A stretch of 27,520 bases of DNA from UPXZ01 sp964498765. Its GTDB lineage: Bacteria > Bacteroidota > Bacteroidia > Bacteroidales > Paludibacteraceae. This document shows, piece by piece, positions 16,334 through 24,970 of this stretch; the first letter of the stretch is position 1, and every line of letters starts with the position of its first letter. The stretch is from positions 1 to 27,520 of the forward strand of contig CAZCIU010000036.1 in the NCBI GenBank assembly GCA_964498765.1, in the 5' to 3' direction. Under the pieces are notes generated by a model, which saw only the letters and a list, made by a program, of their open reading frames with translations, made no database searches and was not told the origin of the DNA. The position numbers and the translations under genes are program-made.

Positions 16334-18547
16334 ATGACAGCTGAAGAATTTTTCGGAAAATATAAATACGATGTCGTAACAAGCAAAATCGGTTCCGGTA
16401 GATTAGGCACAGTTTACAAAGCCTATGATTTACAGGAATATAACTTCGTGGCATTGAAGATAGCTGAAGTAAAAACTTACAAGGACAAACGGCTCTGTTT
16501 GGCAGATGAAATTCGTAAAATATCTTTTCTTCCCGAGCATCCGAACCATGTAAAATACACCGAAGCTTACACATTTCAGCAAGCTACGGGAACATTTGAT
16601 TTTGCCATTATGCCTTATTTCCAAGCCGGAAATTTGCAGCATCTTATCACTAATCATTTACTTACACAGAGCGAAAAAGAAAATATCGCTTTGCAAATTT
16701 TGGATGGTCTGGAATTTCTTCACAGACAGAATATTATACATTCTAATCTGAAACCGAGCAATATTTTATTTGAAATAAAAAATTCGGTGGATGGCAGTGA
16801 ATACACCGTAAAAATCACCGATTTTGGGCTGAGTGAGCTTTATGAAAATACTGGAATAAGTGGTTTGGCAAATAAGGATTTGCTTTTCTGCAATCCTGAA
16901 AAACTGAAAGGAGAAAGCATTCAAGCGAATTCGGATTTGTGGTCATGGGCCGTTATTTGCTATCAACTATTTACCGGAAAGGAACTTTTCGCGTCTGAAA
17001 ATCAAGTGGGTGACATTCTGTTGATGAAGAGTATTTTAGAAGATGACATCAGCCACAAACTAAGTGATTTGCCGGAAAACTGGAAAATTGCACTCTACGA
17101 TGCACTGATAAAAGATCCTACACAACGAATTCAATCGGCTGCGGAATTGAAAAAAATCTTGAGTGAAAATCAGTTTGAACGAGATAATTTCACTCAGGAA
17201 GAAACGGTGGAATTTGACGAAGAAGACGAAGAAGAATATGAAGTGCAAATTGAGGATGAACCAACGCCGGTTTTTACTCCACCACCTTCACCAAATCCTT
17301 CGCGTTCGGCAACCAAAGTCATTTCAGCGCCTGTGGAAACGAACGAAAATCCGAAACGAAAAACCTGGATTTGGCTGGTAGTTTTGCTGGCATTGCTTGC
17401 CGCAGGATATTATGCTTACAACAATCTGGAACTTTTCGGAAATAATCTGAGCGAGAAAAAAGCGAAAGCTATTCTAATCAAAATGATGGATATTCGCTCT
17501 CAAAGCAGCTTTGACGAAGTGTCGGATGTGTTTGCAAACACAGTTGACAAATATTTCAGTGAAGACGATATCAGCCGCAAAAACATCGTTGCGGATATGG
17601 AGAAATTCGCCAAAAGCTGGAATTTTGAGAATGTGAAAATTGTGGATTTTGGCCGAACGGTGGAAAATATGTTCCACTTTACAATGACCTACAACCTGCG
17701 CGACAAAAAATCGCTGCAAATCACGCCTTATCGGGTCAATGGCGAAGTTGGATTTGTAAAGGAAAACGAGCTTTTCAAAATAAATTACATCACCAATCGG
17801 GGTGTGGCAAGCGATCGAATGACGTTCAATTACGGCATTATTCCTGTGCGGAAACAGCAAGATTTCAACGATTATTACCTGACTTACAACGCGTCCTTGC
17901 TTTATTTACCGGATGTGAAAGACGATTATTTGCTCAATTATATTTACTCAGATTTGCTGAGCGTGAAGCCTGCTGGCTATCAAAAAGCACAAATTCAAAA
18001 AGCAATTCAGGACGATTACATCGAGTTTATCAATGAAGCCGAGAAACAAATGGCAGGCAATTGGGCCGATTCGACATTAACATTCAGCAAGCAAATCGAG
18101 ATGAGCACGGCATTTGTAGATGCTAATTTCCTAAGCCTGCAAGTGGTGCAAAATATCACTTATGGTCATCCGGTGCAGGTTTTCAGCGTGCAATATAAGA
18201 ATTTGGATTATGCTGACGGGAAAGTTTTGGCACTAAATGATGTGATTAACGTAAACGCAGTTTCATGGCCTGACATAATTCAAAAAGCATTTCGCAGCAA
18301 AGCGGTTACAGCTTCCGGCAAGCAGATTTCGGAAGAAAACATTGGAATGATGCCCGCAGCACCGGGAAATTTTTATTTTGATACGAAAAAGATTTTCTTT
18401 GTGTACGGCGTTGAGGAAATTCCCGAAGTGGCATTTCTGGGCCCAATTACCGTTGCCGTGCCGCTGGAAGATATGGAAAATTACCTGAGCAGCTATTTCA
18501 AAGGGAAAATTTTCAATAGCGGCAAAGTAAATGTAAAGAAAATTTAG
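16334..18547 (+). CDS. Membrane Ser/Thr kinase-like protein with missing catalytic Asp and DUF3298-like ectodomain
   Basis: Residues about 10-285 are a eukaryotic-type protein kinase fold in the cytoplasm: Gly loop GSGRLGTVY, ATP-anchoring Lys42 in VALK, DFG at Asp163 and a DLWSWAVICYQLFTGKELF helix. The catalytic loop reads HSNLKPSN, so the base Asp of HRD is Asn138; this predicts a pseudokinase or a very weak enzyme. A strongly acidic then Pro-rich linker leads to one TM helix (about 344-362). The outside part has an NTF2-like region (about 375-480) and ends in a segment resembling the DUF3298/RsiV fold (FYFDTKKIFFVYGVEEI and GPITVAVPLEDMENYL). PASTA repeats are absent. I chose the ATG at 16334; an in-frame TTG at 16322 would add four residues. 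It leads the six-gene cluster. Partner or scaffold of the second kinase is a reasonable guess. Confidence 0.85.
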   Translation: MTAEEFFGKYKYDVVTSKIGSGRLGTVYKAYDLQEYNFVALKIAEVKTYKDKRLCLADEIRKISFLPEHPNHVKYTEAYTFQQATGTFDFAIMPYFQAGNLQHLITNHLLTQSEKENIALQILDGLEFLHRQNIIHSNLKPSNILFEIKNSVDGSEYTVKITDFGLSELYENTGISGLANKDLLFCNPEKLKGESIQANSDLWSWAVICYQLFTGKELFASENQVGDILLMKSILEDDISHKLSDLPENWKIALYDALIKDPTQRIQSAAELKKILSENQFERDNFTQEETVEFDEEDEEEYEVQIEDEPTPVFTPPPSPNPSRSATKVISAPVETNENPKRKTWIWLVVLLALLAAGYYAYNNLELFGNNLSEKKAKAILIKMMDIRSQSSFDEVSDVFANTVDKYFSEDDISRKNIVADMEKFAKSWNFENVKIVDFGRTVENMFHFTMTYNLRDKKSLQITPYRVNGEVGFVKENELFKINYITNRGVASDRMTFNYGIIPVRKQQDFNDYYLTYNASLLYLPDVKDDYLLNYIYSDLLSVKPAGYQKAQIQKAIQDDYIEFINEAEKQMAGNWADSTLTFSKQIEMSTAFVDANFLSLQVVQNITYGHPVQVFSVQYKNLDYADGKVLALNDVINVNAVSWPDIIQKAFRSKAVTASGKQISEENIGMMPAAPGNFYFDTKKIFFVYGVEEIPEVAFLGPITVAVPLEDMENYLSSYFKGKIFNSGKVNVKKI

Positions 18548-18597
18548 ATTGATTTCTCACAAATAATCTATTAAATATCAGACAATTAGATTACACT

Positions 18598-19593
18598 ATG
18601 ATAGAAAAAATTAAAAACCTATTTTTTGGTCGAGACAACGACAGCGACATGGAAACAGTTTCCAATCAGCTGATTGTGGAAAAAATCGAGAAAGTTTTTA
18701 CCGAAATTCTCAAGCGCGACAGCGTTTACGAAAGGATGATTTTTGATACCGATTTTCTGATTTTGGTACCACCCGCAACTTACGAGCGTGTTTCGTTGCA
18801 AGCACCTGCTTTGGCAAAGCCCATCATCAATAAATTTTACGAAGTCATTCGCAAACAATCTATTAAATATCCGGATTTTACGCCGCTTGCCAACTATTGG
18901 AATTTGCAGTTTGCACAGAAGGAATTCAGCAAAGACATTCCAAAAAAAGAGCAAATAATGATTGTCAGTAAAGTTACGGCTGAACGCGATTGGAGCGAAA
19001 CGCTGAAATCGGAAGGTGCCGCCGAAAAAGTATCCATCAACGGGAAACACTCGAAATATTCCAACTGGGACATCAACGATGAAATTTTGCAAAAGATTGA
19101 CATTCTGGAACTTGGGAAAGTTCGAGTGCGTTTCAATAATAATTTGGTTTTTGAAGATGAAAAACCGCAAGCTCAAACTCAAGCTTCGCCAATTATTCCC
19201 GGAACTCCAACTGCTGCAAACAGTTCAAAACCAAGTTCTTCAAGTGCTTCGCAAGATGGTTTGGCACAGATAAAATTCCGTGAAAACGACAGAAATATGA
19301 ATTACACGATGCGTGAAAATCAAATTTCGATAGGTAAAGCGGCTCAAAACGAAAAATCGACACACAAGCGCTTGGTAATTCACACGAACGACAGCGGTTT
19401 TGAAGAAAATCACCTGCAAATTCGCTTTGACCCGAGCTCACGGATATTTTACATCGCAGTTTTTGCACCCACGCGCGTCAACGAGCAAAGCCTGCAAATC
19501 AGCCCGATTTCAAATCCCGTGTGGCACACGCTTACGCAAAACGCTTCGATTTTGTGCGGATTTTATTCCATACGATTTCAAGCTTTGAAGTAA
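18598..19593 (+). CDS. FHA-like protein with an N-terminal FhaA-like domain
   Basis: This is a soluble 331-residue protein with no signal peptide or TM helix. Residues about 20-120 form an alpha/beta domain (FLILVPPATYERV, then two helices and a strand NYWNLQFA) whose layout resembles the DUF3662 domain of mycobacterial FhaA. A Ser/Pro/Gln-rich linker (about 195-225) leads to a C-terminal domain (about 228-331) that looks like a divergent FHA domain: ISIGK in place of the IGR strand, EENHLQIRF keeping the His of SxxH, and RVNEQSL keeping an Asn. The Ser and Arg that contact phosphothreonine are not evident, so phosphopeptide binding may be weak or lost. It lies 50 bp after the first kinase gene and 141 bp before the phosphatase gene. 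The role as adaptor between kinase and cell-wall enzyme is inferred from the neighbours; the family assignment is from pattern only. Confidence 0.65.
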   Translation: MIEKIKNLFFGRDNDSDMETVSNQLIVEKIEKVFTEILKRDSVYERMIFDTDFLILVPPATYERVSLQAPALAKPIINKFYEVIRKQSIKYPDFTPLANYWNLQFAQKEFSKDIPKKEQIMIVSKVTAERDWSETLKSEGAAEKVSINGKHSKYSNWDINDEILQKIDILELGKVRVRFNNNLVFEDEKPQAQTQASPIIPGTPTAANSSKPSSSSASQDGLAQIKFRENDRNMNYTMRENQISIGKAAQNEKSTHKRLVIHTNDSGFEENHLQIRFDPSSRIFYIAVFAPTRVNEQSLQISPISNPVWHTLTQNASILCGFYSIRFQALK

Positions 19594-19696
19594 ACTAGTT
19601 GACAAGAGGACAAGTGAACGAGATTGGGTGATTAGAATTTAGAATGATTGACTTTTTTTCTTTAGCTCGGTCTTTTTTGAAATGCAAAATTCTGCT

Positions 19697-19730
19697 TTTT
19701 AACTTTAGACTTTTAACTTTTTAACTTAAA
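19697..19730 (+). repeat. Imperfect 7-bp tandem repeat before the phosphatase gene
   Basis: Units TTTTAAC, TTTAGAC, TTTTAAC and TTTTTAAC follow one another, ending directly before the phosphatase start codon. It is of the same 7-bp kind as the array in the E2 gene, with a different unit. Confidence 0.6.
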
Positions 19731-19734
19731 AAAA

Positions 19735-20823
19735 ATGGCTTCCCAAAGAATAAAATACACGGTAAAAACAGACATTGGCCGTGTACGAAAAAACAACGAA
19801 GATAATTTCATTGAATTTGTTCCGCAAAATCAAGATTGGATAGTGCTGGGCGTCATTGATGGCGTGGGCGGCTACGACGGCGGCGAAGTGGCTGCACAAA
19901 TCTGCAAAGACGCTGTGGAAGCATTTGTGAAACGCTTGGGCAGCGACATTCTCACTAATCCGCAAGCTTTTCTAAAACAAGCTCTTACGCAAGCCAATAA
20001 CGGCATTTGGTCTGAAAGTCTGAACAATCCGAAACTGGGGAATATGAGTTGCGTAGCGTCATTCGCCTTGTTAGATGTGCGAAGCGAACTGCTATTTTTC
20101 GCTCACGTGGGCGACACACGCGGCTACCTTTATCGCAAAGGCGAGTTGATAAAATTCACGCACGACCATTCTGTTGTGGGGCAATTGGAAGATGCGGGTT
20201 CAATCCTGGAACAAGACGCGCTTAACCATCCTCGGCGAAATGAAATTCTGAAAATGTTAGGCGGAATTCAGCTTGATATAAATGATAATGAGTACATTGA
20301 AGTGGGTTCGCATAGTTTTTACGCGGACGATATCGTGTTATTTTGCAGCGATGGATTGACTGATTTAGTAACAAAAAGCTCGATGATTGAAACGCTCGGA
20401 AAGCCCGTTTCACTTAGCGAAAAAGTCAATGCACTCATTGCAAAAGCCAATAATCTCGGCGGAAAAGACAATATCACCGTGGCATTAGCCAGTTACGAAC
20501 CGCTCGCGCCTGCCACAAAACACGAAATAGAAGAAAATGTGATAATCGCTTCATCCAGAAACAATATGACAACCGAAAATAAATCCAAAAAGAACAATTG
20601 GCTGCTTTATCTGCTGGCATTTTTGCTTGGTGCGGCAGCGATGTTTCTGATAGACCGCTTTGTACTGAAACAAGACAAGGACAACGAACCCAACTACAAT
20701 AATGTTATTAACATCGACGAATTACGAACTAATCCGCTGATTACGGACAGTTTGGAAAATGACAGTTTGACCACCGACAGCATCAGCAACGACACCATTA
20801 TTCCCTTGAACAATGAAAGGTAA
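19735..20823 (+). CDS. Membrane-anchored PP2C-type Ser/Thr phosphatase (PstP-like)
   Basis: The cytoplasmic domain (residues 1-265) is a metal-dependent PPM/PP2C phosphatase. Motifs are RKNNEDN (Glu22, Asp23), VIDGVGGYDGGE with metal ligand Asp42-Gly43, HVGDTRGYLYRKGEL, HDHSVVGQLEDAG, LFCSDGLTDLV and GGKDNIT, so all metal-binding acids appear to be kept and the enzyme should be active. A TM helix (about 288-308) and a short Asp/Asn/Thr-rich tail of about 50 residues outside the membrane follow. This layout (catalytic domain inside, one TM, tail outside) is that of mycobacterial PstP, which reverses PknA/PknB phosphorylation. Its stop overlaps the start of the SEDS-PBP gene by 11 bp (ATGAAAGGTAA), so the two are probably translationally coupled. 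Likely substrates are the kinases and FHA proteins of the cluster, by analogy. Confidence 0.9.
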   Translation: MASQRIKYTVKTDIGRVRKNNEDNFIEFVPQNQDWIVLGVIDGVGGYDGGEVAAQICKDAVEAFVKRLGSDILTNPQAFLKQALTQANNGIWSESLNNPKLGNMSCVASFALLDVRSELLFFAHVGDTRGYLYRKGELIKFTHDHSVVGQLEDAGSILEQDALNHPRRNEILKMLGGIQLDINDNEYIEVGSHSFYADDIVLFCSDGLTDLVTKSSMIETLGKPVSLSEKVNALIAKANNLGGKDNITVALASYEPLAPATKHEIEENVIIASSRNNMTTENKSKKNNWLLYLLAFLLGAAAMFLIDRFVLKQDKDNEPNYNNVINIDELRTNPLITDSLENDSLTTDSISNDTIIPLNNER

Positions 20824-23800
20824 ATTTCGCGAAATACTTAGTTTGGCGGTTGTTACAGGCATTATCGTGCTATTGGCAATGAGCTATTTTGTCAATATAA
20901 AACCTGAATTGGACAAAGCCGAAAACGGATATTCTGCCGGAACAGTCATTAATTTGGATGGAAACTTCAAATCGGAAAAATTGAAAGAATTGCTCTCGAA
21001 AGGCGATTATTTTGCTGATACGCAGTATGAAAATTTCGTGGCTTGGCAGCTGAAAGACCGTGTTAATGAAGCGAATGGCAGCATTAGCAACCTCGGTGCG
21101 TTGAATAAATCGGCATTTGGTGTGAAAGCTGATGATATGAACGAATTTGGCGGTGAACTGGGAAAATCAAGGTATCTTTTTTCGATTACCGAGCTGGGAT
21201 TGGATGAAATTCCTCAAGCGGAAGCGGTAGAAAAATTGGGTTCAGAAACGCAAGTTGGCAAAGAAAATTCACGCATTAAAATCTCGGGAAAACTAAAATC
21301 CAAAACCAAGAAAGCTGTGGCAAATGTGGTGATAAAGCTGACCGAGGAATTGCCACAAAGCACCAAAGACAGCATAGTTGACAGCTACGTGATATCTGCC
21401 AAAATCGATGAATTGATAGACGTGGATTTGGATAAAGTGGTAAAATTGAAAAGCTACTTTGCTAAAACGGACGCTAAAGGAAAATACACCTTTACCAACC
21501 TGGAAGCCGGAAAAAACTACTCGGTCATTCCGGTGCAAAAAGGCAAAGAATATGGAGTTCTCAAAGGTCAGGCAGAAATTAAAAAATCGGCAAAATTTAA
21601 CTTCACCGAAAAAGACCACAAACTTTCACTTTTCGACCAAAGCACCTACTCTCGCGTAAAAAAAGACAAGATTTTTACCGTGCGAACGCCGGAAGTTTTC
21701 AAAAGCAATTTTTTGAAATCCATCCTGTTTTTCACACTCGGATTTTGGCTCTTTTTCGCGTCCCTTTGGCTCAAGAAAAAATCCACCGATCCGTTCATTT
21801 TACCGCTTTTGATGCTGCTCAGCGGCGTAGGAATGATTGCGCTTTTTGCCATTCAAGACCCGCTTCGTGATTTAGATTACGGCTCATCCATTGGATTAGT
21901 GGTTTTGATTACGATGAGTATTTTTGCTGTTCTCAACATCATTTTGAAAGAAAAATGGATACTGCAAGCCTCTCGTTTCAGTCTTTCTAAAGAGTTAAAT
22001 AACAAAAAATTACTACCACAAATCCTTGCCAATCAAATCAATCCCAACAAACAATCGCGCGGCTATCTTTGGCTCATGCTTTCCATCGGACTGATTTTGC
22101 TGCTTTGGATTTTTGGTGACGGTCCCGAAGGCAGCGGTGTAAAAGTAAATTTATTTGGATTTCAGGTAAGCGAAATCGCCAAATTTCTGATGATTGTTTT
22201 CTTTGCAAAATACTTCTCAGCCAATCACGATTATTTCCGCGAAATACCGAACAACGCCTATTTGTTCCGAAATTATTTCCAAAAAATGGCGATAATGTTC
22301 ATCCTGCTAATTGCTTTGTATCTCATTGGTGTTGGGGATCAAGGACCTGCTGTAGTGCTTTGTGTCAGCTTTTTGATTTTCTATTCTTTTGCAAAAGATG
22401 AGTTTTTCAAAATGGTGCTTACGACACTTATCTACGCACTTACGCTTTTTGGCATTGCCAAACTTACGCAAAGCAATACGCTGATAATCACCGTTTATGC
22501 ATCTGTAGCATTAATCGCTATTAGTATTTATTCACTGCGAGCCAAGAAAAACGAAAGCTTGGTTTTTGCCGTTCTGCTTATTTCGTCATTCATCCTGATG
22601 GCACTGTTTCCGTTTGATTTTTCTGAGCGACTTGCCGACCGCAACAGTATGTTTGCCAATATCTGGTACAATCACCTGCACGGCGGCGACCAAGTGGCAC
22701 AGGGCGTTTGGGCAATTAGTTCCGGCGGATTTTTCGGACAAGGGCTGGGCAATGGTTTTTCAAACGTAATGCCAGCTTACCACACCGATATGATTTTCCA
22801 AAGCATCGGCGAAGAGTTCGGAATTTTGGCACTTTTCGGAATTTTACTGCTCTACGGACTACTATTTTACCGCTCAATGCTCGTGGCACGCCGCACCGGA
22901 AAGCTGTTTTTCTTTTACCTAATCAATGGAATTGCCATTGTTAGCTTGGTGCAATTGGGAATTATTCTTGCCGGATCGCTGGGTTTAATGCCGCTTACAG
23001 GTATTTCTGTACCGTTTTTGAGCAAAGGAAATGCCGGCTTGGTAGTCAATTTAGCCGCGTTTTTATTCGTCATAATATTATCGCAAATAAAAGGCGAAAA
23101 GCACGAAACTAAATTTATTCGGGAAAATTTTGATAATGTGAATGCCTACACGCTGCTTTCGTTTATCGGACTGATTGTTATTTTTGCGGGAACACTCGTT
23201 TTTTACGTACTTCAAGCGGACAAAAATATTGTGAAGCCTGTGAAAACCCTTTCTCGCCAAAGCGAATGGATTTACAGTTACAATCCGCGCATCAGCATTT
23301 TTGCCGACCAACTAAAATCGGGAAATATCTACGACCGCAACGGATTGTTGCTCGCTACGGACAGCCGAGAAGATTTTATCCGTTCCAAAACGGCTACCGA
23401 ACAGGCTTTCGCCAATATGAATTTATTTAATAATCAGCGAAATAAAAATTATAAACGTTACTATCCGTTTAGCGACGACCTGATTTTCTGGCTTGGAAAT
23501 AGAAATAATAATATGGCTTCCAACGAAAATATCGGTTTCGCAGCTGAATATCGGATGCTTTCACGCTTGCGAGGATTTGACACCAAGCCTTCCAACGTGA
23601 TTAAAGCCACTTCAAACTCGTATCGTGAGAGCCATTATTTACCGGAAGAGACAAAAGAAACGAATTTGGTGCGCTATGATTACAGCTATTTTGTACCGTT
23701 TATCAAAGCCGGGAAAAATAGCCAACTGATAAAAAAACACAACGAGCGAACGGATTTGGATGTGAAAATCACACTCGATGCCAAGCTCAATCAAACGATT

Positions 23801-24919
23801 AACAGCGTGATACGCGCCGAAGAATACAGCAAATACAAAGTTTCGGTAGTTGCCATAAAAACCGCCACAGGCGATGTGCTCGCTTCTGCTCAAAATCCGG
23901 CACCGAAAATGAGCGACATACGGAAAATTTCACGCATCAACCCGAAATATTACCACAAACTTTTCAGTGCCAGTTTCGGCTACAACAGTTTAGTTAGCGA
24001 CCGTGATTTCGGGATGCATTTTCGATCGGTTCCCGGCTCTTCCGTAAAATTTATTGATGCGCTGGCTTACCTTCGCCGAAAAGGCGTGGAAGGCGCCAAA
24101 ACCACTTATTACATTCGTCCGGACGAAACCATTCGCCGCGATGATCCGAGTGGAAATGTGGATTTGCGAACGGCGATAGTCCGCTCAAGCAACAACTATT
24201 TCATCACGCTGATGAACGAGCAAACGCTGCATCCGGAACTTTTCCACTTGTACAATACGGTGGGAATTAACATTGCCAATATCGGCGGATTTTACACCCA
24301 AAAGCCTGAAAATTACAATAATATTTACTTCGAAGAGCTTTGGTACAAACGCATTGCGCCGGGCAAAGAACTTTTTAATAATCCGAAATACAATGGCACA
24401 CGCGAGCGATTTATGAAGTCAGATTATTCCTGGATTGCGTGGGGACAAGGGCCTGTGGAAGCTACACCGCTGCAAATGGCTCGACTTATCGGATCGGTTG
24501 CAAATAATGGAAAATTGTACGAAAACAACTTTATTCTAAAAGCCGCAAACGACACACTGCCTTACCCGATGGTAGAAGATTTGGAAAACAAGGAAGGAAT
24601 AAACGCGCTGTTGGCGTCATTTTTGAAGGAGCAATCGGCGTCTGTTTCGGCTAAGGCAGGAATGACGGTTTACGGAAAAACCGGTTCGCCCGAGCGGATG
24701 GAGCGATATTACGACAAAAAATCGGGCAAAACCCGCATCCGGAAATTAACGGACGGATGGTATGTTTTTTACGTGGAAAATTCTAAATACGACGGTTCGC
24801 CCGTGGCTTTTGCTGTTCGCATTCAAGGAAAAGGTGGCTCACGCAATGCAACGGAAATTGCCGGAAAAATTTTAGATAGAATTAAGCAGGGATATTTTAA
24901 TGTGGAGAATGCGAATTAA
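20813..24919 (+). CDS. Fused SEDS glycosyltransferase and class B penicillin-binding protein
   Basis: One 1368-residue chain appears to carry both activities of a peptidoglycan synthase pair. Residues 8-27 are a TM helix, followed by an outside region (30-295) containing a CnaB-like beta-sandwich (about 154-260, ISGKLKSK to DAKGKYTFTNLEAG). Residues about 299-762 are the SEDS (RodA/FtsW) polymerase with roughly ten helices: VSEIAKF, GDQGPAVV (Asp509), the FtsW/RodA hallmark HTDMIFQSIGEEFG (His657-Gly670) and LTGISVPFLSKGN. Another TM (about 780-800) leads to the PBP: a pedestal region, then the transpeptidase with nucleophile Ser1076 in PGSSVKF, SSN at 1125-1127, GQGPVEATPLQMA and KTGS from Lys1289. 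All catalytic motifs are intact. RodA-PBP2 and FtsW-FtsI normally are separate proteins that form a complex. Which of the two it replaces is unclear. It sits between PP2C and FHA genes. Confidence 0.92.
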   Translation: MKGKFREILSLAVVTGIIVLLAMSYFVNIKPELDKAENGYSAGTVINLDGNFKSEKLKELLSKGDYFADTQYENFVAWQLKDRVNEANGSISNLGALNKSAFGVKADDMNEFGGELGKSRYLFSITELGLDEIPQAEAVEKLGSETQVGKENSRIKISGKLKSKTKKAVANVVIKLTEELPQSTKDSIVDSYVISAKIDELIDVDLDKVVKLKSYFAKTDAKGKYTFTNLEAGKNYSVIPVQKGKEYGVLKGQAEIKKSAKFNFTEKDHKLSLFDQSTYSRVKKDKIFTVRTPEVFKSNFLKSILFFTLGFWLFFASLWLKKKSTDPFILPLLMLLSGVGMIALFAIQDPLRDLDYGSSIGLVVLITMSIFAVLNIILKEKWILQASRFSLSKELNNKKLLPQILANQINPNKQSRGYLWLMLSIGLILLLWIFGDGPEGSGVKVNLFGFQVSEIAKFLMIVFFAKYFSANHDYFREIPNNAYLFRNYFQKMAIMFILLIALYLIGVGDQGPAVVLCVSFLIFYSFAKDEFFKMVLTTLIYALTLFGIAKLTQSNTLIITVYASVALIAISIYSLRAKKNESLVFAVLLISSFILMALFPFDFSERLADRNSMFANIWYNHLHGGDQVAQGVWAISSGGFFGQGLGNGFSNVMPAYHTDMIFQSIGEEFGILALFGILLLYGLLFYRSMLVARRTGKLFFFYLINGIAIVSLVQLGIILAGSLGLMPLTGISVPFLSKGNAGLVVNLAAFLFVIILSQIKGEKHETKFIRENFDNVNAYTLLSFIGLIVIFAGTLVFYVLQADKNIVKPVKTLSRQSEWIYSYNPRISIFADQLKSGNIYDRNGLLLATDSREDFIRSKTATEQAFANMNLFNNQRNKNYKRYYPFSDDLIFWLGNRNNNMASNENIGFAAEYRMLSRLRGFDTKPSNVIKATSNSYRESHYLPEETKETNLVRYDYSYFVPFIKAGKNSQLIKKHNERTDLDVKITLDAKLNQTINSVIRAEEYSKYKVSVVAIKTATGDVLASAQNPAPKMSDIRKISRINPKYYHKLFSASFGYNSLVSDRDFGMHFRSVPGSSVKFIDALAYLRRKGVEGAKTTYYIRPDETIRRDDPSGNVDLRTAIVRSSNNYFITLMNEQTLHPELFHLYNTVGINIANIGGFYTQKPENYNNIYFEELWYKRIAPGKELFNNPKYNGTRERFMKSDYSWIAWGQGPVEATPLQMARLIGSVANNGKLYENNFILKAANDTLPYPMVEDLENKEGINALLASFLKEQSASVSAKAGMTVYGKTGSPERMERYYDKKSGKTRIRKLTDGWYVFYVENSKYDGSPVAFAVRIQGKGGSRNATEIAGKILDRIKQGYFNVENAN

Positions 24920-24970
24920 GGATGTAAGAAAAAGTAAAGAAATTTTAAAAAATCAATAACACACAAATAA

